From assembly GCA_014651175.1 (NCBI GenBank), contig BMWJ01000004.1:62001-126000 (forward strand): DNA of 64,000 bases, read 5' to 3'. The position numbers and the translations under genes were made by a program. Under the pieces are notes generated by a model. That model had not been told where the DNA came from. It did no database searches and saw only the letters and a list, made by a program, of their open reading frames with translations. Of this stretch, positions 51,670 through 59,473 are shown in pieces (the first letter of the stretch is position 1; the number at the start of each line of letters is the position of its first letter). Source of the stretch: Streptomyces clavifer (GTDB lineage: Bacteria > Actinomycetota > Actinomycetes > Streptomycetales > Streptomycetaceae).

Positions 51670-52319
51670 GGCGCCACTCGGGCCAGGTAGGGCTCCAGCA
51701 CGGAGTTGAGCCACTCCTCGCCCTCGGGTGCTTCGAAGTCGACGGGCGGCAGGCCGGTCTCCTCGATCACTCCGGCAGGACACCGGTCCGAGAACAGCAC
51801 CACCACGTGATCGGCGGGTTCGCGCTTGGACGGCCATATGAAGCCCTGCGCCCACGGGGCGGTGTTCTCACGGATCCAGTGCCCCCAGTGCCGGGTGAAC
51901 GGGTAGTGGGCCGCTTCGGCCTGGGTGAGCCAGGTGTCCTGCGCGACGGCGGCCAGGTCCCGTCCGGACAGCAGCGGCAGAAGGGTCACCTCGGTGGCCA
52001 GCCGCAGGAACGACAGCCGCCTGCCCCGCACGGCGCTGCGCGGTACCAGCCGTGCGGTGGCGGCACCGTCGAACGGCACCGAGCGCAACAGGGACTCGCA
52101 GACGGCCGAGGCCGAGGTCAGCCCGGCGTACACGTACCCGTACGGGTCGTGGTCCGTCCCGTCGAACCGCCCGCCGCCGTAGAAGGGGTGGGCGCGCACC
52201 GTGTTGAAGGAACCGGCGGGGCGATGGGCGGCGTGCAGCCGGAACAGGCCGGCTCCCGGCGCCAGGGTCACTTTCCCGGGCGTGCCCGGAAGGGCCGTGG
52301 GCGGCCTGGTGTTCACCAC
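51666..52319 (-). CDS. RES-domain toxin
   Basis: 217 aa from GTG 52319, seven bases after GAGGTG. RES features: LFRLHAAHRPAGSFN, FYGGGRFDGTDH, YVYAGLTSASAVCESLL. The RES name residues are Arg in GRFDG, Glu in VCESLL and a late Ser in VVVLFSDR. RES toxins deplete NAD+ in the cytoplasm and are normally paired with an Xre/MbcA-type antitoxin, found here upstream. Translationally coupled to the CHAT gene. Confidence 0.85.
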   Translation of the reverse strand: MVNTRPPTALPGTPGKVTLAPGAGLFRLHAAHRPAGSFNTVRAHPFYGGGRFDGTDHDPYGYVYAGLTSASAVCESLLRSVPFDGAATARLVPRSAVRGRRLSFLRLATEVTLLPLLSGRDLAAVAQDTWLTQAEAAHYPFTRHWGHWIRENTAPWAQGFIWPSKREPADHVVVLFSDRCPAGVIEETGLPPVDFEAPEGEEWLNSVLEPYLARVAP

Positions 52320-52476
52320 GGGGTCCCACCTCACTCTCTGCACCGACGGCCGGTGCGGGGCTGTTCGGAAGCGGTCACGTCGTTCTGCCGGACGGTTCGG
52401 CTGGTTCAGCGGCCGGGCGGTTCATGCCGGGCAGTCAGGCCGGATCGGCTGCTCGCCGCATTGCGCTGACGGCCCG

Positions 52477-53106
52477 TCAGGCCAGCACATGGTCTGCTAC
52501 GGCCGGGAGTTCACCGTCCCGGTCACCGCCGAGCAGGGACGCCGGAGCGGTCCCGAGCCAGGCGTTGGGCGAGAGCCACCAGTCGGCGGCGCCCCAGGGG
52601 TCGCGCGCCGCGTCCAGTACCTCGTTCACGGTCAGGACACTGGGCCACGCGTCCGGCGGGCTGCGGAACTGGAACGCGGGCAGTGTGACCAGGCCGCCCG
52701 CGCCCCGCAGCCGGATGAGCCGGGCGTCGTACGGGTCCGCGGGACCGGTGGCGGGGACCGCGGGCGCGGCGAGCAGACGGTCACGTACGGCACCGAGTAC
52801 GGGCCCGACCATGCGGTGGCCGTCGAGCACCAGGACGGCCAGGTCCTCCGCGGTGAAACCGGGCGGCGCGGGCGGCGCCCCCGCCAGCCGGGAGCCCTCG
52901 GGCCCGGCCTCCCCGCCGAGCAGCCGCAGAGCCGACGCGGCCGCGGCGGCCCGTCGTGCGGTACCGGGTCCGGCAGCACGGAACTCCGTCAGACACGCGG
53001 CGAGGCGGTCCCGGCCGTCCGGGGTCAGGCGGCCTTCCAGCCGGTCCCAGTCCGCCGCCGCGCGGGCCAGGGCGTCCAGCGGCGCCCCGCCGTCAGCGGC
53101 CGCCAC
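52477..53106 (-). CDS. Xre/MbcA/ParS-type antitoxin for RES
   Basis: 209 aa from GTG 53106 (MAAADGGAPLDALARAAADW), overlapping the macro gene by 14 bases. The C-terminal 50 residues (VLTVNEVLDAARDPWGAADW, then WLSPNAWLGTAPASLLGG) match the toxin-binding region of Xre/MbcA/ParS antitoxins, which cover the RES active site. The N-terminal half is helical but shows no clear helix-turn-helix. It lies 157 bases before RES in the same operon. Confidence 0.68.
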   Translation of the reverse strand: MAAADGGAPLDALARAAADWDRLEGRLTPDGRDRLAACLTEFRAAGPGTARRAAAAASALRLLGGEAGPEGSRLAGAPPAPPGFTAEDLAVLVLDGHRMVGPVLGAVRDRLLAAPAVPATGPADPYDARLIRLRGAGGLVTLPAFQFRSPPDAWPSVLTVNEVLDAARDPWGAADWWLSPNAWLGTAPASLLGGDRDGELPAVADHVLA

Positions 53107-54268
53107 GGCACGGCTCCGTCCGGCCGGTACGGTCGGTGCTCCGGTCCTCGTACGGGGCCAGCATCCGCTCGATGAGGTCGGCGCGGGCCGGGTGGCGCAC
53201 CACCAGATGGACCGCGTCCTGGGCACCCCGGGCCAGCTCGGCCTCGATCGCCGCCCACACCGCGCGCAGGCTCGCCTCGTGGCTCAGTCCGCCCCTCCCC
53301 GACCCCAGCAGGGCGAAACAGATGGACCGCAGCGGCGGATCGAACGCCTCGCGCTCCGCGGCGAGGAGGGCCAGCGCCCGCGCGGCGCCCCGGGTGACGT
53401 CGTCGGGCTGGACGTCGTAGTCGTTGGTCCCGGGCCGCGGCACCGCGATCGCGGCGTGGTAGATGCGCCGTACCCCCTGAGCGGTCAGCGCACCGGCACT
53501 CGTGGGCACCACGGTGCCCGGCAGGACGGAGCGGCCGGGTGCCGCGTGCAGGTGGACCCACTCCCGCACCTCGTCGTGCACCCGGTCCTCGACCAGGCCG
53601 CCGGCGCTGTCGCGTATCGCGCCCTCGCGGCGCAGCGAGGCGGAGACGGAGGACTTGTAGGCCTCGGGCAGGGACAGATAGGTGTTGGTCGGCGAGACCA
53701 CCACGTCCACGTCCCGCAGCAGATCGACCGGGTGCACGTGCAGGGTGATCGTCGAAGGGTGCCCGAGGACCGACACCGGCAGGGTCCGGTGGCCGGAGGA
53801 CAACGGCCGTTGGCGGGGCAGGGCGCCGAAGCGGGCAGGGACGGGAGCGGAGCCGACGGCCCCGGCGGGTGCGGGTGCGGGTGCGCCGCAGAGCCTGATC
53901 ACCTGTTCGGCGACCTCGCCGAGCACGGCGAACTCCTGGTGCTTGCGGAAGTGGTCGACGGTGATGTCGTACAGGGCCGCCGCCTTGCGGCGCCGGTCGG
54001 CCGAGGGCAGGTCACGGGTGCCCCGGGCCAGCCCGAGCGTGTACTCGGCCGCTTCCCGGAGGCTGCCGCCGTCCATCGCCTCCACCGCGAGCCGCAGCAG
54101 TCGCTCCACGGCTTCGACCTTCGTTCCGGGGCCGGAGGGCTCGGGCGCGGAAGCGGCGCGTTCGAGAGCGGGCAGGTGCAGCCCTCGCAGCCGCATGACA
54201 CCGACCCGCCGGATCAGTCGTAACTCTCGCAGGATCGCAGCGTGATCCGGCAGTGCGCTTTCGGACAT
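53093..54268 (-). CDS. macro-domain protein with N-terminal helical domain
   Basis: 391 aa from ATG 54268. The N-terminal 125 residues (LRELRLIRRVGVMRLRGLHL, AAEYTLGLARGTRDLPSADR, LYDITVDHFRKHQEFAVLGE) are a helical domain seen in many Streptomyces signalling proteins. The C-terminal macro fold has VVVSPTNTYLSLPEAYKSSV, GTVVPTSAGAL, RRIYHAAI and ICFALLGSGRGGLSHEASLR. Macro domains bind or hydrolyse ADP-ribose, so it may sense or erase the RES product. First gene of the operon; no clear ribosome-binding site. Confidence 0.75.
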   Translation of the reverse strand: MSESALPDHAAILRELRLIRRVGVMRLRGLHLPALERAASAPEPSGPGTKVEAVERLLRLAVEAMDGGSLREAAEYTLGLARGTRDLPSADRRRKAAALYDITVDHFRKHQEFAVLGEVAEQVIRLCGAPAPAPAGAVGSAPVPARFGALPRQRPLSSGHRTLPVSVLGHPSTITLHVHPVDLLRDVDVVVSPTNTYLSLPEAYKSSVSASLRREGAIRDSAGGLVEDRVHDEVREWVHLHAAPGRSVLPGTVVPTSAGALTAQGVRRIYHAAIAVPRPGTNDYDVQPDDVTRGAARALALLAAEREAFDPPLRSICFALLGSGRGGLSHEASLRAVWAAIEAELARGAQDAVHLVVRHPARADLIERMLAPYEDRSTDRTGRTEPCRGGR

Positions 54269-54713
54269 GACGGAAGGATGGCACCGTCCGGGAAAGCCCA
54301 CAACCGATTCCACGAGGACGGCGGCAAAGCGTGTGCCAGGGGGCTTTCCGGTGGGAACGCGGGCGGTGTCCGGCTCCCCGCAACGCCTTTTCGGGAACCT
54401 CTCCCACCGGGTCCGAAGTGGCCGGCCCGCCGATCACCGAGCGGGGCCGTGCACGTTTCCTTCCAAGCTTTGGAAGAAGAGCGCCCACAAATGAACCTCA
54501 TATGGTCAGCGAACGGTCGAATGAGGGCATGAGCCGGGTAACTTCCGTCCGTCGGCCGGTCGCTTTCCGTCCATCCGCACTCGATCGGCCGACCGCGTGC
54601 CACGCTGCATGCAGTCCCGGCTCCGTCCGGTCCCCCACACGTGCACCACGCGTACGCCCCCGTGTGCGCCCATCCACCGGACCGCTCCGCCGCCTTCGGA
54701 CACCAGGAGAGAA
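54269..54713. promoter_or_regulatory. divergent spacer
   Basis: A 445-base gap between the macro operon and the 51-aa gene, AT-richer at 54450-54500. It must hold the promoter of the macro-RES-CHAT operon. I saw no clear operator or RNA gene. Confidence 0.4.
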
Positions 54714-54869
54714 ATGGCGACCAAGCAGCAGTACGAGGCAGCACTCGTCAAGGCCGAGAAACTGGGCCTCGGTTCACTCAAGGAACAGGACCTGAAACTC
54801 CTCATGGTCCTCTACAGGGAAAGCAGCTCCCTCGGAAACCGCGCCCGCCGCGTGGTCGACGGCAAATAG
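54714..54869 (+). CDS. 51-aa small protein
   Basis: MATKQQYEAALVKAEKLGLG then SLKEQDLKLLMVLYRESSSL, basic tail RARRVVDGK; two helices. AGGAGA six bases before ATG 54714. Followed 35 bases later by the 124-aa gene, apparently one operon. Function unknown. Confidence 0.75.
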   Translation: MATKQQYEAALVKAEKLGLGSLKEQDLKLLMVLYRESSSLGNRARRVVDGK

Positions 54870-54904
54870 CAGACCGGAACGGCATTTCAGTAAGGGGACG
54901 GCAC

Positions 54905-55279
54905 ATGGCCGCAGATGTTCTTCACCTCCACACCTCCCTCGGCATCGAGCAGATCAAAAAGATCTTCAGCTCGACGCTCCAGTACTCGCGGAAGGTCGAA
55001 TTCGGCACCGTCCAGGGCAACGACAACCCGTTCGACGAGAATGCCGATTTCCAGGCCTACGCCTCGCTCAAGACCCTGTTCGGCGGCTGGATAGTCCAGA
55101 TCTACATCACGGAGCGGGGGGATGTCCGCGAGGTCCAGCTGGTCGCGCTGGGGTCCTCCGCGCTGGGCCGTGCGCTGCACGGCCTCAGGAACGCCTACTC
55201 CCGGAGCGACAGCAGGGAGAAGGCATCGGCCGTGGTGGAACAGCTGCGCGTCGTCGACCCCGGGCTGAGAACCGTCTGA
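54905..55279 (+). CDS. 124-aa hypothetical protein
   Basis: MAADVLHLHTSLGIEQIKKI, then FSSTLQYSRKVEFGTVQGND, YASLKTLFGGWIVQIYITER and VVEQLRVVDPGLRTV. Looks like a compact alpha/beta domain. ATG 54905 follows AAGGGG. Encoded divergently from the macro operon; a link to that system is possible but not shown. Confidence 0.75.
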   Translation: MAADVLHLHTSLGIEQIKKIFSSTLQYSRKVEFGTVQGNDNPFDENADFQAYASLKTLFGGWIVQIYITERGDVREVQLVALGSSALGRALHGLRNAYSRSDSREKASAVVEQLRVVDPGLRTV

Positions 55280-55280
55280 G

Positions 55281-55318
55281 CGTCACGGGCCGGCACCGGC
55301 GTCACGGGCCGGCACCGG
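55281..55318. repeat. 19-bp tandem duplication
   Basis: CGTCACGGGCCGGCACCGG occurs twice in tandem just after the 124-aa gene. The rest of the 55319-55601 spacer has no convincing gene. Confidence 0.7.
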
Positions 55319-55601
55319 GCGGATCCGTACGAGCGGTCGACAGCGGGCTGTGGCCGCGTCATTCCGTCCGGACGCCCTCCGCCGCGAGGGCCTCGGTTCC
55401 CAGGGCCGCGGGAGAGTCCTGGGGGCCGGGGCACGCGCCCCGGAACGACCGGCATGATCCGCTCCGGGGTGAGCCCCCGGCCACCGCGCCCACCGGCGGT
55501 CGCCTGGAGGGCCGCGCCTACCGCCGCACCCTCGGCCGGCGGCGGCGGCCGGACCGTCGCGCCCCTGACACCCGGTACCCGGCGGCCAGCCGCGCCGCGC
55601 C

Positions 55602-56192
55602 TCAGCGCGCCTCGTACAGTCCCGCGATCAGGACGCCGACCAGCCGACGCGCGTCGTAGTGGGGGTCGCGGTCGTCGCCGATGCAGAGATTCCCGACGCC
55701 GCGCATGAGCTCGTAGGCCTTCAGGTCCGACCGGATCTCGCCGGCCTCGGCCGCGGCGTCGAGCAGTCGGGTGCACACGGGCACGAGGCGGTCGAGGAAG
55801 TGGGCGTGCAGAGCGTCGAAGCCGGCGTCGTCGGACTGCAGGACGGCTGCGAGACCGTGCTTGGTGACCAGGAAGTCGACGAAGAGGTCGATCCACCGCC
55901 CCAGCGCGGCATGAGGGGTGACGCCGGCCGCCAGCAGCGCCGGCCCCGCCTCGGCACAGGCTTCGATCTGGTGCCGGTAGACGGCGATGATGAGGTCCGC
56001 CCGCGTCGGGAAGTGTCGGTAGATCGTGCCCATCCCGACGCCGGCCTGTGCCGCGATGTCGCGCACCGGCGCCTCCACGCCCGAGGCGACGAACACCGCG
56101 GCGGCCGCGTCGAGCAGGGTCTCCTTGTTGCGCCGGGCGTCCGCCCGCTTGGCACGGGGCTCACGCCCCGCACCCTCGTCGCTGCCGTTCAC
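55602..56192 (-). CDS. TetR-family regulator
   Basis: 196 aa from GTG 56192 (MNGSDEGAGREPRAKRADAR). The helix-turn-helix is ETLLDAAAAVFVASGVEAPV, IAAQAGVGMGTIYRHFPTRA; the C-terminal ligand domain (about 75-190) is typical of TetR regulators next to oxidoreductases. It is divergent from the aldo/keto reductase and probably represses it through the palindrome at 56223-56267. Confidence 0.92.
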   Translation of the reverse strand: MNGSDEGAGREPRAKRADARRNKETLLDAAAAVFVASGVEAPVRDIAAQAGVGMGTIYRHFPTRADLIIAVYRHQIEACAEAGPALLAAGVTPHAALGRWIDLFVDFLVTKHGLAAVLQSDDAGFDALHAHFLDRLVPVCTRLLDAAAEAGEIRSDLKAYELMRGVGNLCIGDDRDPHYDARRLVGVLIAGLYEAR

Positions 56193-56222
56193 CGCGCCAC
56201 TTCCTCCACTAACGGGCTTGCC

Positions 56223-56267
56223 AAACCGGAACAGCGCTCCGTATCGTTGCGGAGCGGGGTTCCGTTT
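56223..56267. promoter_or_regulatory. 45-bp palindromic TetR operator candidate
   Basis: AAACCGGAAC...CGCTCCG and CGGAGCG...GTTCCGTTT are mirror arms around TATCGTTG between the TetR gene and the aldo/keto reductase. Long enough for two TetR dimers. Confidence 0.7.
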
Positions 56268-56347
56268 ACTCATCATGCCGGAGCAGGGGACCCGCGACCA
56301 GTCCACGCATTGCTACCACGCCACACCCGCAACGGAGGAACACGGTC

Positions 56348-57367
56348 ATGCAGTACCGCACTCTGGGCCGTACCGGTGTACAGGTCAGCTCCCTCGCGCT
56401 CGGCGCGATGAACTTCGGCGCCATCGGGCGCACCACCCAGCAGGAGGCCACCGCCCTCGTCGACGCCGCTCTGGAGGGCGGCATCAACCTCATCGACACC
56501 GCCGACATGTACAGCGCCGGCCAGTCCGAGGAGATGGTCGGCAAAGCCGTCGCGGGCCGCCGGGACGACCTCGTGCTGGCCACGAAGGCGACCATGCCCA
56601 TGGGTGACGAGCGCAACCACCGGGGCAGTTCCCGGCGTTGGCTGGTCACCGGGCTGGACAACAGCCTGCGCCGTCTCGGTGTCGATCACGTCGATCTCTA
56701 CCAGATCCACCGCTGGGACCCGCGCACCAGCGACGAGGAGACGCTGTCCGCGCTGACGGATCTGCAACGCGCGGGGAAGATCCGCTACTTCGGCTCGTCG
56801 ACCTTCCCCGCGTACCGCCTCGTCCAGGCGCAGTGGGCCGCCCGTGAGCACCACCTGGGCCGCTACGTCACCGAGCAGCCCGGCTACTCGATCCTGCAGC
56901 GCGGGGTCGAGACCCATGTACTGCCCGTGACCGAGGAGTACGGGCTCGGTGTGCTGGCGTGGAGCCCGTTGGCCTCGGGCTGGCTGTCGGGTGCGATCCG
57001 CAGGGGGCAGGAGGTCGCCACGAACCGCTCGGCGTTCATGCCGCAGCGCTTCGACATGTCCGTGCCCGCCAACCGGGCCAGGCTCGACGCCGTCGAGCAA
57101 CTGGCGGACGTCGCCGACCGGGCCGGGCTGACCATGATCCAGCTCGCGCTCGGCTTCGTGACCGCGCATCCCGCCGTGACCAGCGCGATCATCGGCCCTC
57201 GTACGCCGGCCCACCTGGACTCGCAGCTCGCCGCCGCCGACACCGTGCTCTCCGCCGACGTACTCGACGCGATCGACGCGATCGTGGCTCCCGGTGTCGA
57301 TCTCGCGGCGGACGAGAAGCACGACACCCCGCCGTCTCTGCTCGACCCGGCACTGCGCCGCCGCTGA
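56348..57367 (+). CDS. aldo/keto reductase
   Basis: 339 aa NADPH-dependent (alpha/beta)8 barrel. Catalytic residues: Asp in NLIDTADMYSAGQSEEMVGK with Tyr four residues on, Lys in VLATKATMPMG, His in LYQIHRWDPRTSDEE. SAIIGPRTPAHLDSQL is the C-terminal cofactor loop. ATG 56348 follows GGAGG. Substrate unknown; control by the divergent TetR is likely. Confidence 0.95.
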   Translation: MQYRTLGRTGVQVSSLALGAMNFGAIGRTTQQEATALVDAALEGGINLIDTADMYSAGQSEEMVGKAVAGRRDDLVLATKATMPMGDERNHRGSSRRWLVTGLDNSLRRLGVDHVDLYQIHRWDPRTSDEETLSALTDLQRAGKIRYFGSSTFPAYRLVQAQWAAREHHLGRYVTEQPGYSILQRGVETHVLPVTEEYGLGVLAWSPLASGWLSGAIRRGQEVATNRSAFMPQRFDMSVPANRARLDAVEQLADVADRAGLTMIQLALGFVTAHPAVTSAIIGPRTPAHLDSQLAAADTVLSADVLDAIDAIVAPGVDLAADEKHDTPPSLLDPALRRR

Positions 57368-57572
57368 CCGCCGGAGGGCCGGCGGGCGGCCGGCGCCGCT
57401 CCCACCAACCCGAGACCTCGGCAAGGGCCCCCGGCCGGTGGGGCGGCTCCCCGCACCGGCCCCGCATCGACCGTGCCCGGTCGGCACGTCCGGTCGGGAC
57501 CGCAGCAGTCGACGCCTGCGAGAATCGGACCAGGCGTGCGGGAGGGCATGCCACGGACGATGGAGGAGCCCT

Positions 57573-58592
57573 GTGCCACCGACTTCGAGGCCGTTGCGGA
57601 AGCTGGGCTTCCTGACCATCGGACTGTTCGACGAGGCCGATCCGCGCCGAGGACACGAGTCGACGCTCTCGATCATCGAGCTGGGCGAGCGACTGGGCTT
57701 CGACAGCGCGTGGGTGCGGCACCGTCATCTGCAGTACGGAATCTCCTCGCCCCTCGTCCTCCTGGCGGCGGCGTCCCAGCGCACCAGCCGCATCCAGCTG
57801 GGTACCGCGGTGATCCCGCTGGGCTGGGAGAATCCGCTCCGGCTGGCCGAGGACCTGGCGACCCTCGACCTCCTGTCCGGGGGGCGGCTCAACCCGGGGG
57901 TCAGCGTCGGTCCGCCGATGCACTACGCCCGGGTCAGGGAGGCGCTCTACCCCGGCACTGCCGACGCCGAGGACTTCAGCTACGAGCGGGTACGGCGGCT
58001 CATGGGGTTCGTGCGCGGCGAGCAGGCCACGGACTTCAGCGGCACGGAGGGATTCGAGGCCTTCTCCGACCGGGTCCAGCCGCACGCCGCCGGTCTGGCG
58101 GACCGCATGTGGTACGGCGGTGCGAGCCTGCGGTCGGCGCGCTGGGCGGGCGAGCAGGGCATGAACCTCCTGACCTCCAGTGTGGTGAAGGCCGAGGAGT
58201 CCGAGGACTTCGCCGAGATCCAGCTGTCGCATATCCGGGCCTTCCGCGAACATCATCCGGACGGGGAGCGGGCCCGCGTCTCACACGGGCTGGTCGTCAT
58301 CCCGACCGACTCCGCGACGCCCGGACAGCGCGCCAAGTACGAGGAGTACGCCCGGACGCGGATGCCGCGCACCGCCTCTCCGCAGGGTCCCGCCCGCATG
58401 ATGTTCGCGCCCGACCTGGTCGGGAGCTCCGCCGAGATCGCCGAACGGCTCGCCGCCCACGTGGCGTTCCGGGAGGTGGACGAGGTCGCGTTCGCGCTGC
58501 CGTTCAGCTTCGACCACGAGGACTACGTGCAGATCCTCACCGACATCGCCACCCTGCTGGGCCCGGCCCTCGGCCGGCCCTCGGCCGCCTGA
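57573..58592 (+). CDS. LLM-class flavin-dependent oxidoreductase
   Basis: 339 aa from GTG 57573 (MPPTSRPLRKLGFLTIGLFD), with GGAGGAG five bases upstream. Luciferase-like barrel features: LGERLGFDSAWVRHRHLQYG, RIQLGTAVIPLGWENPLRLA, LDLLSGGRLNPGVSVG, MWYGGASLRSARWAGEQGM. F420- or FMN-dependent; substrate unknown. Convergent with the IclR gene. Confidence 0.9.
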   Translation: MPPTSRPLRKLGFLTIGLFDEADPRRGHESTLSIIELGERLGFDSAWVRHRHLQYGISSPLVLLAAASQRTSRIQLGTAVIPLGWENPLRLAEDLATLDLLSGGRLNPGVSVGPPMHYARVREALYPGTADAEDFSYERVRRLMGFVRGEQATDFSGTEGFEAFSDRVQPHAAGLADRMWYGGASLRSARWAGEQGMNLLTSSVVKAEESEDFAEIQLSHIRAFREHHPDGERARVSHGLVVIPTDSATPGQRAKYEEYARTRMPRTASPQGPARMMFAPDLVGSSAEIAERLAAHVAFREVDEVAFALPFSFDHEDYVQILTDIATLLGPALGRPSAA

Positions 58593-58611
58593 CCCGGCCG
58601 CGGGACGGGCG

Positions 58612-58636
58612 GGGCCGGACTCCGTACGTCCGGCCC
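58612..58636. terminator. bidirectional terminator
   Basis: GGGCCGGAC and GTCCGGCCC pair perfectly around TCCGTAC between convergent LLM and IclR genes. Confidence 0.7.
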
Positions 58637-58640
58637 GCTC

Positions 58641-59396
58641 TCAGTCGGCGAGCCAGAGTCCCCTGGTCACACGGTCGGCCGCGGCCAGCACCCGCCGGTG
58701 GAGGTCGCCGGTCCGGTACATCCGGTCCGACCGGAAGGAGACGCCGAGCGACCCCATCTGCGAGCCGCCGTACACGGGCACCGCCACACAGACGGTGCCC
58801 AGGGCGTACTCCTCCCGGTCCATGACGACCGGGGCGGGCGGGGCCGAGTCGAGCTGCCGGACCAGCTCCTCGCGGTGGGTGATGGTGCGCGGGGTCAGAT
58901 CGGCGAGCGTGTGCCGGGAGAAGTACTCGGCGCGGGCCTCTCGGTCCAGCTCCCGCAGGACGCACTTGCCCAGCGCCGTGGCGTGCCCGGCGTCCTTGAA
59001 TCCCACCCAGAGGTCGACCCGCGGCGCCTTCGGACTGTCGACGATCTCCGCGATGCGGATCTCGCCCTCCTCGTAGAACGTCAGGTAGGCGGCGGACGCC
59101 ACCTCGTCCCGCAGCGAGGCCAGGACCGGTCGCACCCGGTCGAGCAGCCCGTGCCCGTCGACGTCCTGGTGCGAGGAGTACAGCTTGTCACCCAGGACGA
59201 ACACTCCGTCGTCGAGCTCCCGCAGGTAACCGTCCTGCGTGAGCGCGCGCAGCAGGTGGAGGGCGGAGTCCCGCGGCAGGCCCGCCTCCCGCGCCAGCTG
59301 CGGCGCGGGAGCACCGTCCTCGTGCGCCCCCGCGGCCTCCATCAGGCGAAGGGCCTGCTGGACGGACGACAGCGTGGGGCCGGTCCGATCACCCAT
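58641..59396 (-). CDS. IclR-family regulator
   Basis: 251 aa from ATG 59396 (MGDRTGPTLSSVQQALRLME). Winged helix: LAREAGLPRDSALHLLRALT, DGYLRELDDGVFVLGDKL. Effector domain: AAYLTFYEEGEIRIAEIVDS, LGKCVLRELDREARAEYFSR, VCVAVPVYGGSQMGSLGVSF. Target not evident; cobN lies upstream on the same strand and the LLM gene is convergent. Confidence 0.92.
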   Translation of the reverse strand: MGDRTGPTLSSVQQALRLMEAAGAHEDGAPAPQLAREAGLPRDSALHLLRALTQDGYLRELDDGVFVLGDKLYSSHQDVDGHGLLDRVRPVLASLRDEVASAAYLTFYEEGEIRIAEIVDSPKAPRVDLWVGFKDAGHATALGKCVLRELDREARAEYFSRHTLADLTPRTITHREELVRQLDSAPPAPVVMDREEYALGTVCVAVPVYGGSQMGSLGVSFRSDRMYRTGDLHRRVLAAADRVTRGLWLAD

Positions 59397-59473
59397 TCCA
59401 CCAGCTTGGACCCAGGACGTCGCGGCGGCAATACCTCCCGGTTCCACCCCTTACCGGAGGGCCGGGCGACCGG

